64,000 bases of DNA from Cryobacterium levicorallinum (GCF_004402405.1 NZ_SOFE01000023.1:556297-620296), one strand, 5' to 3'; numbered from the stretch's first letter, positions 55,295 through 63,382 are shown. The notes: a model not told the origin generated them from the letters alone. Program-made: numbers and translations.

Positions 55295-56107
55295 ATGCAC
55301 GTACTCAGCGTTAGCTCCCTCAAAGGAGGCGTAGGAAAGACCACGGTGACCCTTGGTCTGGCTTCTGCAGCCTTCGCCCGCGGCGTGCGGACACTGGTCG
55401 TGGATCTCGATCCGCAGTCCGATGTTTCCACCGGAATGGACATTCAGGTTGCCGGTCACCTCAATGTCGCCGATGTGCTCAGCTCGCCGAAGGAAAAAAC
55501 CGTTCGGGCCGCCATTGCGCCCAGCGGTTGGACGCGGAATCGCCCAGGCACGATTGACATCATGATCGGCAGCCCCTCGGCCATCAATTTCGACGGGCCG
55601 CACCCGAGCATCCGTGATATCTGGAAACTCGAGGAAGCACTCTCGACGATCGAGAAGGACTATGAGCTCGTACTCATCGACTGTGCGCCCTCGCTCAACG
55701 CTCTCACGCGCACAGCGTGGGCTGCGAGCGACCGGGTTGCGGTTGTGACCGAGCCCGGCCTGTTCTCGGTCGCAGCGGCCGACCGGGCGCTGCGCGCGAT
55801 CGAAGAAATTCGCCGTGGGCTGAGTCCGCGGCTGCAGCCGCTCGGAATCATCGTGAACCGGGCCCGCACGGCGTCGCTCGAGCACCAGTTCCGGATCAAG
55901 GAGCTGCGCGACATGTTCGGGCCGCTCGTGCTCAGCCCGCAGCTGCCCGAGCGCACCTCGCTGCAGCAGGCGCAGGGGGCTGCGAAGCCGCTGCACATCT
56001 GGCCGGGTGACAGTGCCCTCGAAATGGCCGGCTACTTCGACCAGCTGCTCGACCGGGTGCTGCGCACGGCGCGCATCGGCGAGTACGCCGAGGTTTCCGC
56101 GCACTAG
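55295..56107 (+). CDS. orphan ParA-like ATPase
   Basis: A 270-residue ParA/Soj-type ATPase. The deviant Walker A is SLKGGVGKTTVTLGLAS at about 8-24, then VVDLDPQSDVSTGMD and VLIDCAPSLN. A ParB partner is absent, so it is not the chromosomal parAB pair. Corynebacteria have a second ParA-like protein (PldP) linked to septum placement, which is a possible equivalent. The ATG at 55295 fits the family; a GTG at 55274 is in frame. The first base is only 77 bases from the pyc start, so the two share a divergent promoter region. Confidence 0.85.
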   Translation: MHVLSVSSLKGGVGKTTVTLGLASAAFARGVRTLVVDLDPQSDVSTGMDIQVAGHLNVADVLSSPKEKTVRAAIAPSGWTRNRPGTIDIMIGSPSAINFDGPHPSIRDIWKLEEALSTIEKDYELVLIDCAPSLNALTRTAWAASDRVAVVTEPGLFSVAAADRALRAIEEIRRGLSPRLQPLGIIVNRARTASLEHQFRIKELRDMFGPLVLSPQLPERTSLQQAQGAAKPLHIWPGDSALEMAGYFDQLLDRVLRTARIGEYAEVSAH

Positions 56108-56484
56108 TTCGAATCTCGGCTCCTGCGAGGTCGCTGAGTTCGAACCGCGGCTTTTTGGATTTACAAGATTTTGGGTGGGCGATGCGGGTGCAGTCATCTG
56201 CTGATCGGCTCAGACATCGCCGTTGCTTCGGTGGAATCCGAAACGGCGAAACTCGCACCCCGCAGACAACCGCCCCCCGCATCGACTTCGGGATGGGCGC
56301 GCCCGACGCGGGTCACGGCTGCTTCGCAGCGTGACCAAGTACTTCGACTGCAGGCTTGCCCTACCGGCCTGACCGACCCGCCAGTGCCTGCGCTCGTCCC
56401 CATCCGCTGATCGAGCTCGAAATCACCATCGACCGACCCGACCGTGTCTGCGGGTTTGTGGGTGGGCGCTCGCGGAGGGCGCTG
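56108..56484. other. 377-base gap between convergent parA-like and MerR genes
   Basis: No gene with convincing codon use. It contains a strong hairpin at 56311-56336 and a GATCGAGCTCGA palindrome near 56408. The rest is GC-rich unique sequence. Confidence 0.6.
56311..56336. terminator. hairpin between convergent parA-like and MerR genes
   Basis: GGTCAC pairs with GTGACC, and inside it GCTGC pairs with GCAGC around a TTC loop, with one bulged G. Eleven pairs in total. There is no T tract. Confidence 0.55.
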
Positions 56485-57036
56485 CTAGGAGATTTTGCGG
56501 GTTGTGCGACGGGCTGCCAACTCGTCGGCGGGGTCGACGGGCTGCATGTCGAGCTCGACCAGGCTGGTCTCGACCTCACGCAGCACCTTGCCAACGGCGA
56601 TGCCGAAGACGCCCTGGCCACGGCTGACCAGATCGATGACCTCGTCGTTGGAGGTGCAGAGGTAGACACTCGCGCCATCGCTCATGAGAGTGGTCTGGGC
56701 GAGATCGCTGATTCCCGATTCGCGCAGCTGGTTGACCGCGGTGCGAATCTGCTGCAGTGAGATTCCGGTGTCGAGCAGGCGTTTGACGAGTTTGAGCACG
56801 AGGATGTCTCGAAAGCCGTAGAGGCGCTGGGAGCCGGATCCGGCCGCCCCACGCACAGTGGGCTCGACCAAGCCGGTGCGGGCCCAGTAGTCGAGCTGGC
56901 GATAGCTGATACCAGCGGCACGCGCAGCGACAGCGCCGCGGTAGCCGGAGTTCTCATCGAGCTCGGGCATGCCATCGGTGAACAGCAGTCCTAACGAGTA
57001 ACGCGAAGCGTCAGCGTCAGGCTTGAGCTCACTCAT
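56485..57036 (-). CDS. MerR family transcriptional regulator (Rv1830-like)
   Basis: A 183-residue MerR-type DNA-binding protein. The winged helix is at about 30-100 (GYRGAVAARAAGISYRQLDYW, then ARTGLVEPTV). No metal-binding cysteines are present, so it is not a metal sensor. It is the last gene of the garA-type locus; in M. tuberculosis Rv1830 occupies this place downstream of garA and Rv1828. Target unknown. It is separated from the FtsR-like gene by 324 bases with a hairpin, so it is likely transcribed on its own. Confidence 0.87.
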   Translation of the reverse strand: MSELKPDADASRYSLGLLFTDGMPELDENSGYRGAVAARAAGISYRQLDYWARTGLVEPTVRGAAGSGSQRLYGFRDILVLKLVKRLLDTGISLQQIRTAVNQLRESGISDLAQTTLMSDGASVYLCTSNDEVIDLVSRGQGVFGIAVGKVLREVETSLVELDMQPVDPADELAARRTTRKIS

Positions 57037-57360
57037 ATGGGTTGCCTCTCGGGGGTTTACGTGGTGCGGTGATTCAGCTGGCGGTGGCGCCCTGATTCAC
57101 TGTGGTGTGGAACTGGTGCAAAAGATACGTGGTGCAAAAGGATTAATGAGAAAACTAGTGCTGAAGGTTTGCGCCTTGCAGCTGGTGATGCGACGACGTC
57201 CTGCTGTGGATCGATCTAGCTACGGTACCGAGGTCGGGTGCCTAAGTGCCTGACATTCGCGCCAACGGTTTGGCGTGTCGGCGCCAGGCACCGACTAAGA
57301 CACCCGTTGCGATGGCGTCACCCGACTTCACGACGGTTTGTGCTTGAATCAGTCTACGAC
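57037..57360. other. 324-base gap between the two MerR genes
   Basis: No coding frame is supported. It should hold the promoter of the downstream MerR gene and contains the nested hairpin at 57246-57291. A GTGGTGCAAAAG-like sequence occurs twice near 57115-57145 (GTGCAAAAG-ATACGTG-GTGCAAAAG). Confidence 0.6.
57246..57291 (-). terminator. nested hairpin after the FtsR-like gene
   Basis: GTGCCTG (57246-57252) pairs with CAGGCAC (57285-57291), and inside it CGCCAA (57260-57265) pairs with TTGGCG (57270-57275) around four bases. It lies 70 bases past the stop of the FtsR-like gene. Confidence 0.5.
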
Positions 57361-58083
57361 CTACTTGGTCAGTCGACCCAGAGCTGAGCGAATCAGGCTG
57401 CCCCGAATCACTTCGAGCTGACCGGCGATTTCTACCGCCATTTCGGCAGCCTTTGCCCGGCTCGAGGCGTCTTTACGCCGAGCCAGGGGCACCAGGGCAC
57501 TCTCAATCAGACCGAGCTCACGTTCAGCGGCCCCACGGAAGCCACGCAGGTGGCGCGGTTCGATGCCGCTGCGCTGCAGCTCCACGAGGGCACGCAGCAC
57601 GTTCAGTGCCCCATCGCCGTAGTAATCGGCGGGCAGGATGATCGACGCCGAAACGGCATCGTGCAGCAGGGTCGCCGATGCTCCCGCTTCGCGCAGGAGG
57701 TCTTCCCGGGAGAGCCGTCGTACGGTGCCGAGCATCGACGGCCCCGGGGTCGTTCCGCCCGGCAGCACCGGAGAGAGTCCGGCGTCCAGATCGTCCAAAT
57801 AAGAACGGATAACTTTCAACGGCAGGTAGTGATCGCGCTGCATCGACAAAATCAGCCGTAACCGATCCACGTCGCCCGTACAGAACTTGCGATAGCCCGA
57901 TTCAGTGCGAGCCGGCGAGACCAGACCCTGCTCCTCGAGAAAACGCAGCTTGGACGGGGTGAGATCAGCGAATTCCGGCGTGAGGCGTGCCAGAACCTGG
58001 CCAATGCTCAGCAACGGCGCCGAGCCCGGGGACTGGGCCTTCGCCGCCGACACGGGCCGGGCCTGAGCGGCGCTTGCCGCCAC
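57361..58083 (-). CDS. ftsR: MerR family regulator, FtsR-like
   Basis: A 240-residue MerR-type regulator located directly behind the FHA protein gene, sharing one base with its stop (TAGTG, GTG start). Residues 24-100 are the winged-helix region (LSIGQVLARLTPEFADLTPS, then KLRFLEEQGLVSPART). The rest is a helical dimerisation and effector part. The corynebacterial gene downstream of odhI (garA) is FtsR, which activates ftsZ; M. tuberculosis Rv1828 is at the same place. Orthology rests on position and type. A palindrome in front of ftsZ in this window is a candidate target. Confidence 0.82.
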   Translation of the reverse strand: MAASAAQARPVSAAKAQSPGSAPLLSIGQVLARLTPEFADLTPSKLRFLEEQGLVSPARTESGYRKFCTGDVDRLRLILSMQRDHYLPLKVIRSYLDDLDAGLSPVLPGGTTPGPSMLGTVRRLSREDLLREAGASATLLHDAVSASIILPADYYGDGALNVLRALVELQRSGIEPRHLRGFRGAAERELGLIESALVPLARRKDASSRAKAAEMAVEIAGQLEVIRGSLIRSALGRLTK

Positions 58084-58772
58084 TATTCGCTCGCCGCGCG
58101 GGCGAGGTCAAGGCGGGAGGCGTAGAAGGTCAGGCGGAATTTACCGACCTGCACCTCCGTACCGTCGGTGAGGCGCGCGGTTTCGATGCGCTCCCCCTCG
58201 TAGTACGTGCCGTTGAGCGAGCCGAGGTCTTTGACGGTGAACGCGGTGCCGTTGCGCAGAAATTCGGCGTGACGGCGGGACACGGTGACATCGTCGAGAA
58301 AGATGTCCGCGTTGGGGTGCCGGCCGACACTCGTGAGATCGGCGTCCAGCAGAAAGCGGGCGCCGGCATTGGGGCCACGCCGCACCACCATGAGCGCAGA
58401 GCCCGACGGCAACGCTGCGATCGACTCCTGTTCCTCTGCGGTCACGTTGGAGTCGATCGACGCGATCTGGACGGCGAACTCCTGGCTGAAGTTCATGGTC
58501 GTATCGGTGCTGAGCATGTCGTGCACCGTCGTCGCTTCGCCGGACACGGCGTCGATGGGCACTGAGCCGGTGGGCACTGAGCCGGTGGGCACTGAGCCGT
58601 TGGGCACTGAGCCGTTGGACGACACCGCGTTGGACGACACCGCGTTGGACGATGCTGGGGTGGACTGCGCCTTGCTGGGCATTGCTTCGCCTGTCGTCGG
58701 GTTCTCTGGCTGATCTGCGGGCACGTGCTCGTTCTGCTCCTCGGAATTATTCCTACCGGAAAGATCGACCAT
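58083..58772 (-). CDS. garA: FHA-domain signalling protein GarA/OdhI-like
   Basis: Phospho-switch protein that in relatives inhibits 2-oxoglutarate dehydrogenase and regulates glutamate metabolism when unphosphorylated. The FHA domain fills the C-terminal 100 residues: GARFLLDADLTSVGRHPNAD, VSRRHAEF and KDLGSLNGTY. A Thr-Thr pair (GEATTVHDML, about residue 80) occupies the place of the kinase-targeted threonines. The N-terminal 75 residues are disordered and partly built from a 15-base repeat. The ATG at 58772 has AGGAGG six bases upstream, preferred over 58775 and 58811. Kinases that phosphorylate it (PknB/PknG/PknL types) are known in relatives. Confidence 0.88.
   Translation of the reverse strand: MVDLSGRNNSEEQNEHVPADQPENPTTGEAMPSKAQSTPASSNAVSSNAVSSNGSVPNGSVPTGSVPTGSVPIDAVSGEATTVHDMLSTDTTMNFSQEFAVQIASIDSNVTAEEQESIAALPSGSALMVVRRGPNAGARFLLDADLTSVGRHPNADIFLDDVTVSRRHAEFLRNGTAFTVKDLGSLNGTYYEGERIETARLTDGTEVQVGKFRLTFYASRLDLARAASE
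58557..58661. repeat. 15-base minisatellite inside the FHA gene
   Basis: Seven consecutive 15-base units in two types: four copies of GGGCACTGAGCCGGT or GTT (58557-58616), then three of GGACGACACCGCGTT or a variant (58617-58661). Both keep the frame and code five-residue units (GSVPN/T and SSNAV types) in the disordered N-terminal arm. Confidence 0.92.
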
Positions 58773-58782
58773 CATGCACCTC

Positions 58783-59400
58783 CTATCGCTCCAGCGTATC
58801 GGAAGATACACCCTCGGAGACCCTCGGTAGTCGAATCACTCGCATCGCTTCAATGGCGTAGATAATGCCGGCCCACCAGTATAGAAAAGCGCCCCAGATT
58901 CCGAAGGCCCACCCCACCGGCTGCGACCACCATTCCAGCTGCGGAAATGCCTGCCCCAGCATGAGCATCGGCAGGGCGTAGAACAGGCAGAAGGTAGCGA
59001 CCTTGCCCAGTTGGTGCACCGGGAGCGGTCCGAAACCGAAGTTCGCGAGGACGATTCCCAGAGCCAGCAGAAACAAATCGCGCCCCACCACGACGAGCAC
59101 GATCCACCACGGTACGAGGTCGCGCCAGGCCAGGCCGATCAGCGCAGCGAAGATATAGAGGCGATCGGCGGCCGGATCCAATAACTGACCGAGGCGGGTG
59201 ATCTGGTTCCAACGGCGGGCCAGAAAGCCATCCAGCCAGTCCGTGAAACTGGAGATGCTGAGCACGACGAGCGCCCAGGCATCCTCCCCCAGAGCCAGCA
59301 GCACCAGGAACACCGGCACGAGCAGGAGACGCAGAAAACTCAGCATGTTGGGCAGGTTGAATACCCGATCGCTCACCGTGGCGTTCACTGGGCCTGTCAC
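58783..59400 (-). CDS. CDP-alcohol phosphatidyltransferase (PgsA-type)
   Basis: Membrane phospholipid synthase of 205 residues with about five helices. The family motif DGX2ARX8GX3DX3D is complete from residue 51 (DGFLAR, then G-QLLD-PAAD). It starts NLPNMLSFLRLLLVPVFL as in phosphatidylglycerophosphate synthases. It could be PgsA or a cardiolipin-synthase-type enzyme; the motif does not decide. It lies ten bases ahead of the FHA gene, as pgsA2 lies near garA in M. tuberculosis. Confidence 0.88.
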   Translation of the reverse strand: MTGPVNATVSDRVFNLPNMLSFLRLLLVPVFLVLLALGEDAWALVVLSISSFTDWLDGFLARRWNQITRLGQLLDPAADRLYIFAALIGLAWRDLVPWWIVLVVVGRDLFLLALGIVLANFGFGPLPVHQLGKVATFCLFYALPMLMLGQAFPQLEWWSQPVGWAFGIWGAFLYWWAGIIYAIEAMRVIRLPRVSEGVSSDTLER

Positions 59401-59465
59401 ATACGCATTCTATCGAGCGCCCGACCGGAACCGCACGGCAATGCGCTCCACGCCCGGCGGTTCGG

Positions 59466-59975
59466 TCAGCCCAGTCTCGCCTGCAGCGCCGGCCAACTGG
59501 CAGCGAAACCGGGATGCAGCGCGAGCAGGTCCACCCCGTCGGCGGGCACCCACCGCAGGGCAATGCTCTCCAGATCGCTGATGACCGGCTCGAACACCTC
59601 GGTGGCCTCGACAACGACGGTCGTGTACGACCAGAATCCCAGCTCGAATCGCGACGTGAATTTCAAAGTCACGAGGTGGGCCGGGACGCCCGCTTCTTCC
59701 CGCGCTTCGCGCAGCGCCGCGTCGAACGCGGTTTCGTTCTCGTGACGGGCGCCACCGGGTAGTCCCCAGGTATCACCAAAATGGCTCCATACCGCGCGAT
59801 GCTGCAGCAACACCCCACGGTCGGGATGATGCACGAGCAGACCGGCCGCCCCGAATCGGCCCCAATATTTGCGGCCGTCCGGACTGTAAACCCAGGCGTC
59901 GCCGCTATCTCGATCCACGCCAGGACGAGGCACACCGGCCGCAGCCGCACCAGACACGCTAGAACCGTCAGTCAT
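59466..59975 (-). CDS. NUDIX hydrolase
   Basis: A 169-residue pyrophosphohydrolase. The Nudix box is complete: GGARHENE then REAREEAGV (pattern GX5EX7REUXEEXGU, about residues 75-97). It is preceded by a WGLPGG strand. Residues 1-30 are variable. The substrate (a nucleoside diphosphate derivative) cannot be read from the box. It lies 79 bases after apt on the same strand. Confidence 0.87.
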   Translation of the reverse strand: MTDGSSVSGAAAAGVPRPGVDRDSGDAWVYSPDGRKYWGRFGAAGLLVHHPDRGVLLQHRAVWSHFGDTWGLPGGARHENETAFDAALREAREEAGVPAHLVTLKFTSRFELGFWSYTTVVVEATEVFEPVISDLESIALRWVPADGVDLLALHPGFAASWPALQARLG

Positions 59976-60054
59976 GCTCTAAGCATGCCCGTCTGCGACC
60001 CCAAAAAGAATTCAGGCGGCCGGCGAATTGCCGCTATCGGTGGATTCTCGGTCC

Positions 60055-60606
60055 CTAGAGCGACATGATGGCGTGCATCGGGGCTGTGCCCAGACGTTCG
60101 CGACCGTGCAGATCGGTCAGTTCGAGCACGACGCCGACACCGGAGACGGTGTAGCCGGCCCGTTCGATCAGCCGGCTCGTGGCAGCGATGGTGCCACCCG
60201 TTGCCAACACGTCGTCGAGAATCAAGACGCGGGTACCTGCGGGCAGCTGGCCGACCTCGAGTTCCAGGCGTGCCGAGCCGTACTCAAGGTCATATTCTTC
60301 GGTCAGCACAGTGCCGGGCAGTTTGCCGCCCTTGCGCACGGCCAGAACGGATGCCTGCGCTGCGTACCCGACGGCGGCCGCCAGCAGAAAGCCGCGCGCC
60401 TCGATGCCGGCCACGGCATCGAACTGGCCGCGGTGCTGGTCGGCCAGGTCATCGACGATCGCGCGGAAGGCGAGGGCATCGGCGAAGACCGGGTTCAGAT
60501 CGCGGAACACGATGCCGGGCTGGGGAAAATCGGGGTAGGAGGCCAGAAGTGCTTCGACGTGGCTGGCGGCGGAGGACGGCGAAGTGGGAGCAGAGAGTTG
60601 AGTCAC
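60055..60606 (-). CDS. apt: adenine phosphoribosyltransferase
   Basis: Salvages adenine to AMP with PRPP. 183 residues: FPQPGIVFRDLNPV near the N-terminus, the base-binding GIEARGFLLAAAV, and the PRPP loop VLILDDVLATGGT. The start is ATG at 60606; the first 15 residues are Ser/Ala-rich. Confidence 0.94.
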   Translation of the reverse strand: MTQLSAPTSPSSAASHVEALLASYPDFPQPGIVFRDLNPVFADALAFRAIVDDLADQHRGQFDAVAGIEARGFLLAAAVGYAAQASVLAVRKGGKLPGTVLTEEYDLEYGSARLELEVGQLPAGTRVLILDDVLATGGTIAATSRLIERAGYTVSGVGVVLELTDLHGRERLGTAPMHAIMSL

Positions 60607-60628
60607 TGATTCATCTTAAGCTGCGTTG

Positions 60629-60646
60629 CCCGCAACCGTATGCGGG
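60629..60646 (-). terminator. hairpin between marR-type gene and apt
   Basis: CCCGCA (60629-60634) and TGCGGG (60641-60646) form a six-base stem around six bases, 15 bases past the stop of the MarR gene. Weak alone, but correctly placed. Confidence 0.45.
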
Positions 60647-60660
60647 AAGAATGGCCAGGG

Positions 60661-61215
60661 TCAGGATTCCGAGCGCTCCGGAGCCAGCTCATCGGCCGGT
60701 ACCTTCGGAGCGTGCGGCACCGTAGCTATCGCGCACATCGAATCAAGAAAATGCACGACAGCGATCTGCTGGTCGCCGGTGAGCTCGAGGACGACCCGCA
60801 TCATCTGCTCGTGAGTGGCAGCAAGCGAGTCGCGCATCTCGTCGTGCGACGACTGCGTGGCGAACAGCCGCTGCGCGCGCCCGTCTGCCGGGTTAACCTC
60901 GCGGCGAATATGACCGGATGCCGACAATCTCGCGAGAAGTTTTGCCGTGGCCGCCGAGGAGATGTTCAAGAATTCGCTGAGATCCTTCGGGCTGGCGACC
61001 CGGTCCTGCCGCTCGCAGGCGATGAGATGACGCAGCGCCATCAGATCGGTCTCGTTGACGTTCATCTCGGCCTGCGCACGATGACGCATGGCGGCATCGG
61101 CTACGCGAAAGCGACGCACGGCACGCAAGACCTCGATGGCGAAAGAAACACCATGTTTCTCAGGGTCATACCAGTACGCCCCCTGTTGCAGGGGGTTACG
61201 CTCATCTTGGATCAT
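60661..61215 (-). CDS. MarR family regulator, CrtR-like
   Basis: A 184-residue MarR-type winged-helix regulator. The DNA-binding part is at about 75-130 (SPKDLSEFLNISSAATAKLL, then the wing with REVNPADGRAQRLF). It is divergent from crtE, the arrangement of CrtR in Corynebacterium glutamicum, where CrtR represses the carotenoid operon and is released by prenyl diphosphates. A perfect palindrome lies in the gap between the two genes. The function is inferred from position and family. Confidence 0.85.
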   Translation of the reverse strand: MIQDERNPLQQGAYWYDPEKHGVSFAIEVLRAVRRFRVADAAMRHRAQAEMNVNETDLMALRHLIACERQDRVASPKDLSEFLNISSAATAKLLARLSASGHIRREVNPADGRAQRLFATQSSHDEMRDSLAATHEQMMRVVLELTGDQQIAVVHFLDSMCAIATVPHAPKVPADELAPERSES

Positions 61216-61240
61216 ATGACCATGCTAACGTGAGGAGTCG

Positions 61241-61253
61241 CTAACCTGGTTAG
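61241..61253. promoter_or_regulatory. candidate operator of the carotenoid operon
   Basis: CTAACC-T-GGTTAG, a perfect 13-base inverted repeat, 26 bases upstream of the MarR ATG and 54 bases upstream of the crtE leader ORF. A further half site GCTAAC lies at 61224-61229. Its place between divergent genes suits a MarR dimer site controlling both. Confidence 0.6.
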
Positions 61254-61294
61254 TTATTCGTGTACTGATCGGGTTGACCTAAAAAGGAGATTAC

Positions 61295-61435
61295 GTGCAC
61301 ACCGCCAACGCGCTGTATGAACACGAAATTCTGCTGGTTGATGATCACACGCACGACGGAGCAGCACCCCAGCCCAACGGGTCGCCGCCAACACTGCCGG
61401 CACAAGTACAGCACGTGGACCGTGTTCATGCTTGA
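61295..61435 (+). CDS. possible 46-residue leader peptide in front of crtE
   Basis: A GTG at 61295 is preceded by AAAGGAG at five bases, the best ribosome binding site in this region. It opens a 46-codon frame (starting V-H-T-A-N-A-L-Y) that ends in TGA at 61433-61435, overlapping the crtE ATG at 61428 by eight bases. The peptide has seven histidines and many prolines. Codon bias is weaker than in crtE. It may be a leader that couples crtE translation, a decayed 5' end of another gene such as idi, or chance. Confidence 0.4.
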   Translation: MHTANALYEHEILLVDDHTHDGAAPQPNGSPPTLPAQVQHVDRVHA

Positions 61436-62474
61436 CACGGTTCCGGCCGGAGTAGAAATCGAGCTGGCTCGATTCTTCGCTGCCGCACGGCTGCGGGCGA
61501 GCGACTACGGCGAGCACTACGTCGCCCTCTGGGATTCCCTGGCCCAGGCCAGCAGTGGTGGCAAGCGCGTGCGCCCCGCCCTGGTCCTGGCGGCGTATGC
61601 CGGTTTCGGCGGGCGCGATCAGGGCCTCGTCGCTCCGGTCGCAGTGAGCTTCGAGCTGCTGCACACGGCCTTCCTCATCCATGACGACGTCATCGACCGC
61701 GATCTGACCCGCCGCGGAGTGGCCAACATTGCCGGTCGCTTCAGTGACCGCGCGCTCGCCCACGGTGCAGCAGCCGACCAGGCCGGGGTTTGGGCTGCGG
61801 CGGCGGCAATTCTCGCGGGCGATCTCGCCCTGAGTGAGGCACACCGCGCGCTGGCGAAACTACCGGTCGATGTGCCCACCCGGCTGCGCCTGCTCGACCT
61901 GCTCGACCGGGCGGTTTTCGTCTCGGCAGCCGGGGAGCTGGCCGACGTCACCAACAGTTCGGCGCGGCATCCGCTCACGGTGGCCGAGGTCATCACCACC
62001 CTCGAGAATAAGACCGCCGTGTATTCCTTCGAAGCCCCATTGCAGGCCGGAGCGGTACTGGCCGGGGCCGGGGCCGATGCGATTAGCGTTCTCGGCCGCT
62101 ACGGACGGCTCGTTGGAGTGGCGTTCCAACTGACCGATGACCTGCTCGGCGTCTTCGGCGATCCACTGAAAACCGGCAAGAGCGTGACGGCCGACCTGCG
62201 CGAGGGAAAGCAGACCGCCCTGATCGCCCACGCCGGCAGCACCGCCAGCTGGTCGCTGATCGCTCCCTATCTCGGCAAGGTCGACCTGAATGACGACGAA
62301 GCGGAACGCGCCAGGGAATACCTGCGCGCGTGCGGAGCGAAGGAAGCGGCCGAAGGCCTGGCCTACGACCACTCCCGACTGGCGGTGGAGGCCCTCGACC
62401 CGGCGATCATTCCGGCGGAACTGCGCGCCAGCCTGATTGAACTCGCCGAAGCCGCCGTGAATCGGTCACGCTGA
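61428..62474 (+). CDS. crtE: geranylgeranyl diphosphate synthase of the carotenoid operon
   Basis: Makes GGPP, the C20 precursor of phytoene. 348 residues; the first aspartate-rich motif is HDDVIDRDLTRRG (about 84-96) and the second is QLTDDLLGVFGD, with SGGKRVRPALVL before them. The frame is open to 61317, but that stretch lacks coding character and overlaps the leader frame, so I use the ATG at 61428, which has only a weak Shine-Dalgarno sequence. It overlaps crtB by one base (TGATG). Confidence 0.9.
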   Translation: MLDTVPAGVEIELARFFAAARLRASDYGEHYVALWDSLAQASSGGKRVRPALVLAAYAGFGGRDQGLVAPVAVSFELLHTAFLIHDDVIDRDLTRRGVANIAGRFSDRALAHGAAADQAGVWAAAAAILAGDLALSEAHRALAKLPVDVPTRLRLLDLLDRAVFVSAAGELADVTNSSARHPLTVAEVITTLENKTAVYSFEAPLQAGAVLAGAGADAISVLGRYGRLVGVAFQLTDDLLGVFGDPLKTGKSVTADLREGKQTALIAHAGSTASWSLIAPYLGKVDLNDDEAERAREYLRACGAKEAAEGLAYDHSRLAVEALDPAIIPAELRASLIELAEAAVNRSR

Positions 62475-63382
62475 TGGGCCCGTTTCGGGCCGCGGTTCAA
62501 ACCGGCAGCACGACCACCAACCTGAACAAGTACGCCGAGACGGCCCGGGCGAGCTCGACGACCGTCATCGGGCACTATTCCACCTCGTTCGGACTGGCCA
62601 CCCGGCTGCTCGACGCCCAGGTGCGCACGCCGGTGCGCACCATCTATGCCCTCGTGCGCATCGCCGACGAGATCGTGGACGGCGCCGCCGCCGAGGCCGG
62701 TGTCTCCATCGAGGAACAGCGGCACCTGCTCGACGAGCTCGAACTCGAGACCGAGCGGGCGATCGTACGCGGCTACAGCACGAACCTGGTAGTGCACGCC
62801 TTTGCTGCAACGGCCCGCCAGTCGGGCATCGACTCCAGTCTGATCGCCCCATTCTTTGCGTCGATGCGCCGGGACCTCGACCCGGAACCATTCACCGCCG
62901 AGGGCGTCGCCGAATATATTTACGGCTCGGCCGAGGTGATCGGACTCATGTGCCTACGCTGCTTTCTGCAACACTCACCCCGCACCGCCGCCGAAGTCAG
63001 TGTGCTCGAAGACGGTGCCCGCCACCTGGGCGCGGCCTTTCAGAAGATCAATTTTCTGCGCGACCTGTCCTGCGATCGTGAGGTGCTCGGCCGCAACTAC
63101 TTTCCGGGAATCGACCCGCTGAACCTCAGCGACCCGCAGAAAAATGCGATCCTCGAAGACATTGATGCCGACCTCGAGATCGCCAGCGCCGTGCTGCCCC
63201 TGCTGCCCGCCAGCTGCCGCCGGGCCGTGGCCGCAGCGCAGGGCCTGTTCACCCGCCTGTCGAATCGACTACGGTCGACACCGGCCGATCGATTACTGCG
63301 CTCCCGCGTTCGGGTGCCGGATGGAGAAAAATTCGTGATTGCTCTGACCGCTACCTTCGGACCCGGCGCGTGGAAGCGATGA
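62474..63382 (+). CDS. crtB: phytoene synthase
   Basis: Condenses two GGPP to phytoene, the first committed carotenoid step. 302 residues; the substrate aspartate motifs are VRIADEIVDG (about 57-66) and NFLRDLSCDREVLGRNYFPG, as in squalene/phytoene synthases. The ATG overlaps the crtE stop, and its own stop overlaps the crtI start by four bases (ATGA). Confidence 0.94.
   Translation: MGPFRAAVQTGSTTTNLNKYAETARASSTTVIGHYSTSFGLATRLLDAQVRTPVRTIYALVRIADEIVDGAAAEAGVSIEEQRHLLDELELETERAIVRGYSTNLVVHAFAATARQSGIDSSLIAPFFASMRRDLDPEPFTAEGVAEYIYGSAEVIGLMCLRCFLQHSPRTAAEVSVLEDGARHLGAAFQKINFLRDLSCDREVLGRNYFPGIDPLNLSDPQKNAILEDIDADLEIASAVLPLLPASCRRAVAAAQGLFTRLSNRLRSTPADRLLRSRVRVPDGEKFVIALTATFGPGAWKR

Noticed and set aside
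56108..57360. tRNA or small RNA gene in the two larger gaps
   Set aside because: No cloverleaf-like T-loop (GGTTCRANYCC) with matching acceptor stem was found; only terminator-like hairpins are visible.
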